Source of the DNA: Phragmites australis | Lineage: Eukaryota; Streptophyta; Magnoliopsida; Poales; Poaceae | Assembly (NCBI RefSeq): GCF_958298935.1 | Contig: NC_084922.1 | Span: forward strand, 8,744,501 to 8,808,500 | Length of the DNA: 64,000 nucleotides | Direction: 5' to 3' | Part shown: in pieces, positions 57,241 to 64,000 of the stretch | Layout: every line of letters starts with the position of its first letter | Numbering within the stretch: the first letter of the stretch is position 1 | The notes under the pieces: model-generated | Told to the model about the DNA's origin: nothing | Database searches by the model: none | The model's input: only the letters and a program-made list of their open reading frames with translations | Translations under genes and position numbers: made by a program

Positions 57241-57489
57241 CTAATGGGCAGACGACCTACTTGGTCTGGTACATGATTTTAGGCAACATGCTCCCCCTGA
57301 AAGCACATTCCCCAAGAGACGTAACAACTCTGTGAAGCTCTTATCCGTCCAACTATTGTTTGCCTTCAATTGCAGTAGTGTTAGCACATTATGTGGTTTA
57401 TTGTGCTTATCCTTGCAGCCTAGGAATGATGGTGTGTTCTTGGCATGTACCATATGTTCAAACTTTTGACAGCAGACATAAAAACCCAT
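57241..57489 (-). pseudogene. CACTA (En/Spm) TNP2-type transposase, N-terminal fragment
   Basis: The minus-strand frame reads NTPSFLGCKDKHNKPHNVLT then LLQLKANNSWTDKSFTELLR and LLGNVLSGGACCLKSC. The pattern (short Leu-Leu-x-Leu-Lys, Trp-(S/T)-Asp-x-Ser-Phe, Leu-Leu, Leu-Leu-Pro/Ser-x-Gly) is the N-terminal region of plant CACTA TNP2 transposases. Only about 80 codons remain, and the expected continuation is not found on either side. A captured or decayed exon piece. Confidence 0.65.
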
Positions 57490-58050
57490 CGGAGTAAGTG
57501 TGTATGGATCTACTCTATGGTAGAAAACTGCTTATTATATTTGTAATCAACGCATGGGCAGCATATATACTCTCCCAGCTTAACTCTCTTGTACACCGTG
57601 ACAAAGCTCAAAAAAGAAGTCACGCCATTAGAGAACTCTGGGCCGCGAGGTCCGCATCGTACATTCATATTCGGTCCATCTACAATTTTATGGTTATCAT
57701 ATTTTTTTTATTAATTATTTTAAATCTCTTGAATTAATAAACATACAATCTACCAAAATCTAGAGTAAATTAGTTTAAGAAATCATACAACAACAGATGC
57801 ATTCATCTACTAATAGACTCACATTTTGATTGGTTAATGTTTGAGAGCCCATCTCCTTCTGCCACTTGGCCCGGATCGGAGGAGCCACCTACTAATCGTT
57901 GTCACATCTGCTTGTGTCGAGCGGTTGGACTAGGTCAAAGGAGCCACCAACAGATGCATTCATCCCTACAAATCTATCACATATATTAAAGGGATAAGAA
58001 TTGGAGCAATTCTAGGGTCAAATTACTGTCGCTATTATTCATATGAGTCT
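57490..58050. other. Spacer with a possible small insertion
   Basis: CAACAGATGCATTCATC occurs at 57791-57807 and 57948-57964 and brackets about 140 bp. That looks like a long target duplication of a short interspersed insertion. No gene was seen. Confidence 0.4.
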
Positions 58051-58145
58051 CGTATATGAATATATATATATATATTCGTATATGTATGTATATGTGTGTA
58101 TATATATGTATACATATATATCCATATATATGTGCATATACATAA
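58050..58145. repeat. AT-rich (TATA/TGTATA) microsatellite
   Basis: Alternating TA/TG dinucleotides with short interruptions. Confidence 0.85.
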
Positions 58146-58869
58146 TTTTTTTTTTGAAATTCCAGAAAAATAGTGAAAGAAATAATAGTTATATTAATAA
58201 ATTGACTGAAATAATCTAAAATGTATAGGAAAATATCTAAAACTAAAAAAAAATGAAACAAATTTAGTTATGTTCGTATTACTGTTGTTTACATGTTAAA
58301 ATTATGTACATGTATGAAGTACCACAGTTTTCCCTATAATTAAATGAATGTGTTAAATATTTGATATATTCATAAATAAATAATGAGATGTCCAAAAATG
58401 GTGAATCCAATTTGTTAGTCTTCTTTTTTCATGTTTATGCAACAAAAAATGGGCGCAGCATAGGCGCGTCAATCCGCCTAGTTTGTATTATTATTTATTA
58501 ATATATACACATCTCATAACTATGAAATAACTATTCAACTATTTTTCTATGAAATGACTCGAGGAAATTCATTGAACTAATAAAAAGGTATATGAAAAAT
58601 CACAATTAAAAGAAGGCAACATATATTAACTAGATCATCTAAAACCTTCAATTGGGGCTAGATTTTGATCTACGCAATCCACACATATCTACAATGACAT
58701 ATCATTGCAATTTATTCTCTAAATTAGAGCTTAATTGGAGTTCTAGCTCCTAAAAAATTCATGGCCATGGAATCACTAATATTCAAAATCTAGAGCAATC
58801 TAGTAAGTAAATTCAACTATAAATGAAATGCGGATCAAGTTATTAACCTTGGAGCACTTAGAGCATGTG

Positions 58870-59975
58870 GATTCCTCCTAGAGTTAGATTTTGGGAGGAC
58901 TCCTGGTTTGGGAATTCTCCCCTGGCAGTGCAATTTTGGGACTTATGCTGCGTGGTTAATGAGAAAGGGAAGAGCATTTCAAAGCTTTGGATGGATAATG
59001 AGCTTAGATGTACTTTCAGAACATCATTCTGATGATGCAAAGGTGGTATGAATTAGCGGAAGTCGCCTCTGATATTAGGCTGTCTAATGAACCAGATGAG
59101 CCAATATGGCAATATGAGTCCAGTAGAATATATTCTAGTCAATCTCTCTATGCTGCCATTAATTGTTTTGGTGTATATCCTGTATTTTTACCATCTGTTT
59201 GGAAGCTAAATATTCCTCCACGTGTGCAGATTTTTTTGTGCGGCTGTTGTCTCATAATAAACTCATGACAAAAAGGCAACTTGATTAAAAGAAATATGAA
59301 CAAACTCCCAGAATGTAGCTTCTGTCTGGAGAAAGAAAGTATTGTGCAGTTGTTTTTTCAGTGTGTTGTTGCTAAAGTAATTTGGAGTGAAATTTCAGAT
59401 TTCTTTCAATGCAATGTGTGTGTGTGTTGGGGGGGGGGGTAAGTTTTGGCTGAGTAACAAGAAATATGCTGTCTTAAACTGTGTTTGCGCGGCTAGTTTA
59501 TGGAGCTTATGGAAAACTCGTAATGATACTGTCTTTCAGAATTCAATATGGTGGAGTATAAAGCAAGTCTGGAGGACTTCGATGAACCTGTTAAAGAACT
59601 GGCGGCACACATTCAAGGATACTTTTGTCAAAGCAGATGGATCTCTTCATCAAATTCCTGGATCATTTGCTGTCAAGCCCATTGAGGATCGAGTGTGGAA
59701 GCCTGTGACACTACGCTGGAGGCATGGCGAACTGCTGGAAACAAGTACACCGATGCGAAGCCTGAAGAGGTGTGCTAGTGAAGCAGACCTGGAAGAGGTT
59801 CTTTAGATGCATATCAAGTTAAATGGGTCCCCTTTTTGTATGTCTGAGCTTTGCACTGTAATGATTCCAGAATGGGGTGCTGATACTTGGACCATTCTGA
59901 TGAAAAAAGTCTGTACTGAGCTCTAAACGTTTTGATAACAGTCTCATTAATAAAATGAAAATGGGATAGGGCTGG
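58870..59975 (+). mobile_element. 5'-truncated L1-type LINE, 3' end of ORF2
   Basis: The + frames read in order RFWEDSWFGNSPLAVQFW (about 58888), SISKLWMDNELRCTF, then WQYESSRIYSSQSLYAAI (about 59110) and VWKLNIPPRVQIFL (about 59200), CSFCLEKESIVQLFFQC after a frame change, and SLWSLWKTRNDTVFQNS (about 59490-59540). This is the zinc-binding C-terminal region after the reverse transcriptase of plant L1 LINEs. Stops (after TSF at 59029), frameshifts near 59245 and a poly-G indel at about 59430 break it. The 3' end has AATAAAATGAAAATGGG near 59950. Reverse transcriptase and ORF1 are absent, which is typical 5' truncation. Confidence 0.85.
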
Positions 59976-60825
59976 TGCCTTCTCTTCTAGAGAGAGAGGC
60001 AAGAGGGAGAGGGAGAGATGACAACTCTTGCTCAACCGGCTCAGCCAGGCTACGAGATTCATCCTTTGACTCCAGAACGACGACGACGCTAGCGACAATG
60101 ACCGGCGAAAAACTCATACCCTTGTGAGAAATCCCAGTTCACCTTCGTCCGGATCATCTGAACTTCCATTGGTCCATCTATCGATCGAAACAAACGAAAG
60201 GCTACAGACAGAAGAGGCAATCCCTTGTCCATGTCAGCGTTATTCAGGGTTATCTGAACTCTGAAGTCCTTCCATTCTCTGACGCGGAGCTTCTGAACCG
60301 GAAATTTTTAACCACCCAACGAATCAAATCTTACTCTGAAAACGAGACTAGCAGAATGCATTCTAAGATAGGGAATTGTACTAGCATTATCCGCTGTTTG
60401 ATTTGTTTCTTCCAGCGATCCTTTCGCCGTCAAATCTCGCGTCAATCTCCATTATTTTTTCTCGCGGTCCCTGTCACCGGTCATCCCTCTGTCATCCTGG
60501 CAGAAAGGGCGAGCAAGCGACCACCTCGCCCCGCCGCCGAGAAAACAACCGGCCGATGGAAAAGGGAGGATGGATTGACCTGCGGTAAACGAAACCAGCG
60601 GGAGAGAGATCGTTCGGTGCCAGTTTGATCGCCTTTGCTCCCTCTGAAGATCGCACCCCCAGGTTCAGAAGAAGAAGAAAAAAGCGACTCTTTTGTGGGC
60701 GGCTTTACTTCGTTTGGAACCGATCCTCTGACGTTGTGTGAGTCTAATACTACCGTATGAAATAAAATAATGTCTTTGCGAAAACAATATACGAATTTAC
60801 TGTTTACCAAAACACAATACATATT
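59976..60825 (-). other. GC-richer, gene-like segment (possible 5' gene end on the minus strand)
   Basis: The minus strand from about 60720 resembles a plant 5' leader (TTCTTCTTCTTC, GATCTTCAGAGGGAG), with a possible donor at CCGCAG/GTCAATCC near 60575. A minus-strand frame begins MSLASSSFWSQRMNL at 60098. No protein family is recognised, so this is only a suggestion. Confidence 0.2.
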
Positions 60826-61230
60826 TACTGTTCATTAACGTACTGTATCACCACCCTTATCCGTCGCTTCTTGATAGTAGGGCTGACATCCAGCAAATTC
60901 AGAGACACTGTACCTCTCGTAAACGTTAGAGAATTGTTTTACATTTTGTTTGGTGTGTTTCAGTCTTTCAGATCACATATAGTGGTCGTGGAGCCATGAA
61001 CCTCTATAGTCTGTAGCGCGTCTGTTCTATACATGATGCTCCTCCAAATTATAGGTGACAATTACTGACTGATTAGGCCTTGAAATCTTAACAGTGCTTG
61101 AAGAGGCATGCATGATCACGTCATCAAAGCTCTTGCCATGTTGGGTTTGTTTGTTAATCCTGCTTAAGTTAAATTATGCTGACCTTTAAGTGCTGCTTCT
61201 GAATGTGAGTAAATAATTTGGAGGCAGACT
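60826..61230. other. Spacer, nothing identified
   Basis: AT-rich, no conserved frame or repeat noted. Confidence 0.4.
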
Positions 61231-61448
61231 GTGACATCCAAGCGTCCTCGGGCTCTAATCCGAGACAAGAAGAACAAGACGCAAATATAATGCTCCAAAC
61301 AAGCTTAGTTGTATAAGGAGCGAAGCTTCAGAGAATGAGGGGAGCTCAGTCCCCTACCAGCTACCACTCCCGTCAGGCCGTCCGCATGTGCGGCCTGTGC
61401 AACAGCACAAGGTCCCTAAATCTCAAGAGCCCTCAAGCTAGGTAAAGT

Positions 61449-61556
61449 ACCTTAGGTATATTTTTTCTTACGTTTATTCTTAGGACCTTAGGTATATTTT
61501 TCCTTACGCTTATTCTTTGGACCTTAGGTATATTTTTCCTTACGCTTATTCTTAGG
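61449..61556 (+). repeat. 36-bp minisatellite, three copies
   Basis: ACCTTAGGTATATTTTT..CTTACG.TTATTCTT.GG starts at 61449, 61485 and 61521, with one to three differences between copies. Confidence 0.95.
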
Positions 61557-62227
61557 CTTATTCTCTTGAAGGTTTAGATAGCAGCTTGTCCACTCCCTTT
61601 CTTGTTTTTTTTTGTCTAAATAGTATTGTTAGCTAAGGCCTAATAAAGAAAACAAAGTAGTATCATAGTCCAAAAAAAAAAGAGAAGCGTCGCTGCGGCC
61701 GAAAAATTCGATTGTATGTCTGCTCAGTGACCGCAGGCCACCGCTTGCCTTGCCGCCTCATCGGATGGTCGATTCCATCGTGGCAGCTAGCAAGCATCAC
61801 CACGTAGCAGCCATATCCCTAAATTGATGCCAAGCTTTTACAAGTAAGCATATTTTAGATACATAATTTTAGAGTTTTGTAAATTGTATATATCAATTCT
61901 AAATTACTATGTCATCTACTTGTCTTTCTATATAAAAGTCCTAGTATTTGCCATGTTAAGATCATATCAATCTATATCTCAATCTCATATAAGCATAAAT
62001 TTTATCACATGCTTATTATGTGTGACATTCAGTTCCGAATTTTAGGACTTTTCCTCGCAATCCCAATTCTCAATTTTGGTGTCCTGTGACTGACGCAAGC
62101 CACCACAAATCTTCATTCTCATGTAAGTATACTTATAAGTGATAATGGTAATTGCTAGGATATTTCATGCATGAACGCTTAGTTAGATTCTTGATTATTT
62201 TATAGGTAAGGTACAACATTTCGTAAA

Positions 62228-62900
62228 ATGTGGGAAATTAAAAAAAAGAGACATTTTGATGAGAACCCAGATGACACAAATGTTGCCACACAATCTGTAG
62301 AGGAATCATTTAGAATCAACTATTTTATACCTATTGTTGATCAAACTATTTCCTTACTTATAAGGAGATTTGAACAATATCAAGGTTATCAGAATACTTT
62401 TGGTTTCTTATTTACTTCTGACACATTGCAGTCATTGGATAATAAGAGCTTGAAATCTTTTTTGATCGTCTTGAGGCTGCACTTAGAAGAGATGGACAAT
62501 CTGATATTGATGCTAATGAACTGTATGTGGAGTTAGTTTTTCTCTAAAATTTCATTTTAAAAGAAAATATGGCCCGGTTGACATTCTAAAGTTTTTGAAG
62601 CGACATGGTGTTTTCCTAGTGTAACTATTGCATATAGAGTTATGTTGATCATTCTTGTTATCATTGCATCGGTAGAAAGGAGCTTTTTCTAAATTGAATC
62701 TATTGAAGTCCTACTTGCATTCTACAATGACACAAGAAGGGTTTAATGGATTGACTACAATAGCACTTGAGAGTGACATGCTGGAGAAGATTGATTACGA
62801 ATATATCATTAAAGATTTTATTTCAAAGAACAATAAAAGAATTATGCTTTTCAAGTATTTCAAAGAACACTAAAAGAATTATGCTTTTCAAGTGAAGATT
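62228..62900 (+). pseudogene. hAT transposase, broken
   Basis: The + frame at 62228 encodes KKRHFDENPDDTNVATQSVE, YFIPIVDQTISLLIRRFEQY and QGYQNTFGFLFTSDTLQSLD. This is the central part of plant hAT transposases annotated as TTF-type or MYM-type zinc-finger proteins. A frameshift near 62465 precedes LEAALRRDGQSDIDANELYV (62470-62532). Later frames give STMTQEGFNGLTTIALESDM and LEKIDYEYIIKDFISKNNKR (62725-62840), the hAT dimerisation region. The N-terminal zinc finger and most catalytic residues are not visible. A 37-bp tandem duplication lies in the C-terminus. Confidence 0.7.
62820..62893 (+). repeat. 37-bp tandem duplication in the hAT remnant
   Basis: ATTTCAAAGAACA(A/C)TAAAAG and the following AATTATGCTTTTCAAGT occur twice back to back (62820-62856 and 62857-62893) with a single difference. 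Confidence 0.95.
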
Positions 62901-63085
62901 ATGCAATAATCAAGAGTTTGAAAACATGTGTTCAAACAACAGTTACAATACTTGGTCTATCGTGTTGCTGTATAATACATTATAGTATACACTGTTATTA
63001 TATTATTTTGGTACTTAAGTTTAGGTCTCAGTTTAGAGTTTGACACATGACTCCAGAATTTTCCAGATGGCCCTGACTCCCGTGT

Positions 63086-64000
63086 AGTGCTTCAAGCATC
63101 TCTCTATTTTTTTATAGGAGAAGGAGGAGAAAAAGGGTTTGAGAAGGAGGAAGAATATCATACTCTCTCTACGACTTTGTTGCGTTCGCCATTGGTTCTA
63201 TGCCGTTTGTGTTTAAACTTATTTTGTTTCACCTTCTGTGTGCTGAAAACTGTGGAGTGCATAGTTTGCTTAGGTATACTTCAAATAAAAATACTCAAAA
63301 TCATCATGTAAAATTCCAGCTTACTGTCTGAAAGTGTCGAATACAATCTTGAGCCCAGCTACTGTTTATTTCGGTTATAATATTATTTCCTTTTGAACAA
63401 ATGAGTGCACATAAAAAGGGTACAAAAACTATGAGAAGAACATACACATTTCAGTGCACTTTCAGATCTTTTTTTCTCACAGGATGCTTTATGGTCTTCT
63501 TTTTAGGCGATAAAACCCCTGTTATTGCCTCATTGGAGCATATCACACTCCTTAAAAAAGTGAACTGGGACACTGACAAAAAAAACAGCCGTGCACGTTC
63601 ATAAAATCCAGAGAGAAACAGAGCTTCCATCGTGACTGCATCGGCACTAGGGATGCAAGTCCATATTTTTTAAATTACTAGGTCGATTAAAATAAAAATT
63701 AACTAAAAATTCACTCTCACAAATTAATTTAAAGAAAAATGAAGTCGTGACCTAAAAGTACTCATTAGGCATTCATTTGCATCTCTGATCGGCACTCCAC
63801 GAACCAACATAAGGAGTCCATTTTGTCGCATCACCAATGAAGAAAGAAAGGAAAAAGCATTGTTTACTTTTTTTGCCCAAATATATTTTCCCCACTACGC
63901 ACACATATTTCCTTCTGCATTAAGGAACACTGTTTTCAAAATATTCCCACAGTTATTTGCTCACCTCCCCCTGGTGCTCTTTAACCTTTGGCAACTTTGG
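63086..64000. other. AT-rich spacer, no gene recognised
   Basis: Frames of 60-75 codons here have no conserved motif. A short candidate inverted repeat (GGGATGCAA at about 63652 and TTGCATCTC at about 63778) is too weak to call an element. Confidence 0.4.

Larger units (their letters stand above)
61230..63085 (+). mobile_element. hAT-type transposon remnant
   Basis: The left part (61360-61440) has GGCCTGTGCAACAGCAC..GGTCCCTAAAT, common at ends of grass elements that encode zinc-finger (TTF/MYM-like) hAT transposases. The coding exon at 62228 and the C-terminal dimerisation region at 62690-62850 follow in order. The right end is near 63060-63085 (AGAATTTTCCAGATGGCCCTGA). Target duplications were not identified. 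Confidence 0.6.

Noticed and set aside
63650..63792. Possible 140-bp MITE with GGGATGCAA / TTGCATCTC ends
   Set aside because: The inverted ends are only about 9 bp and no target duplication was found.

Overview
The window is nuclear DNA from a grass (Poaceae). The evidence is a tandem MIR156 pair of the cereal MIR156b/c (maize Corngrass1) type, several families of grass LTR retrotransposons with initiator-Met-tRNA primer-binding sites, Stowaway/Tourist-like MITEs, CACTA and hAT debris, and a fragment of a plant PHT1 phosphate transporter. The species cannot be fixed from the sequence alone. All coordinates and identity counts were made by eye.

Layout. (1) 1-12.05 kb: a decayed, internally deleted Ty3/gypsy chromovirus (5' LTR, PBS, gag, pol, chromodomain, PPT, 3' LTR), then pieces of related LTRs, another gypsy-type remnant and a copia LTR fragment. 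(2) 12.05-12.9 kb: a broken PHT1 gene fragment and an unidentified coding-like scrap. (3) 13-20.2 kb: low-repeat, gene-like island with the only convincing host gene, a MIR156 locus at about 17.57-18.5 kb. It has a TATA box and two hairpins carrying the same 20-nt mature miR156, and it is flanked by small MITEs. (4) 20.2-27.2 kb: AT-rich spacer, a pyrimidine-biased tract with a long (TA)n run, a direct duplication of about 1.05 kb carrying CACTA-like ends, and (CA)n and purine-rich tracts. (5) 27.46-57.06 kb: a 29.6-kb nest. The host is a decayed Ty1/copia element on the minus strand whose own sequence is only about 7.3 kb. It has been hit by three LTR insertions (31607-37038, 38218-48769, 48797-55062), each of which carries a further insertion. 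The youngest layer is a structurally complete copia element (38875-46218): one uninterrupted 1320-codon gag-pol, LTRs differing at 5 of 547 positions, a perfect 5-bp target duplication, PBS and PPT. (6) 57-64 kb: a TNP2-type CACTA transposase scrap, AT microsatellite, a 5'-truncated LINE, a possible 5' gene end, and a hAT transposase remnant.

The sequence supports an insertion order: old copia (27-57 kb), then solo LTRs of a chromovirus-like family with LTRs of about 3 kb, then inside them a solo LTR in the opposite orientation and the young copia. Only the MIR156 locus and the young copia gag-pol look functional. Everything else that is coding-like carries stops, frameshifts or deletions.
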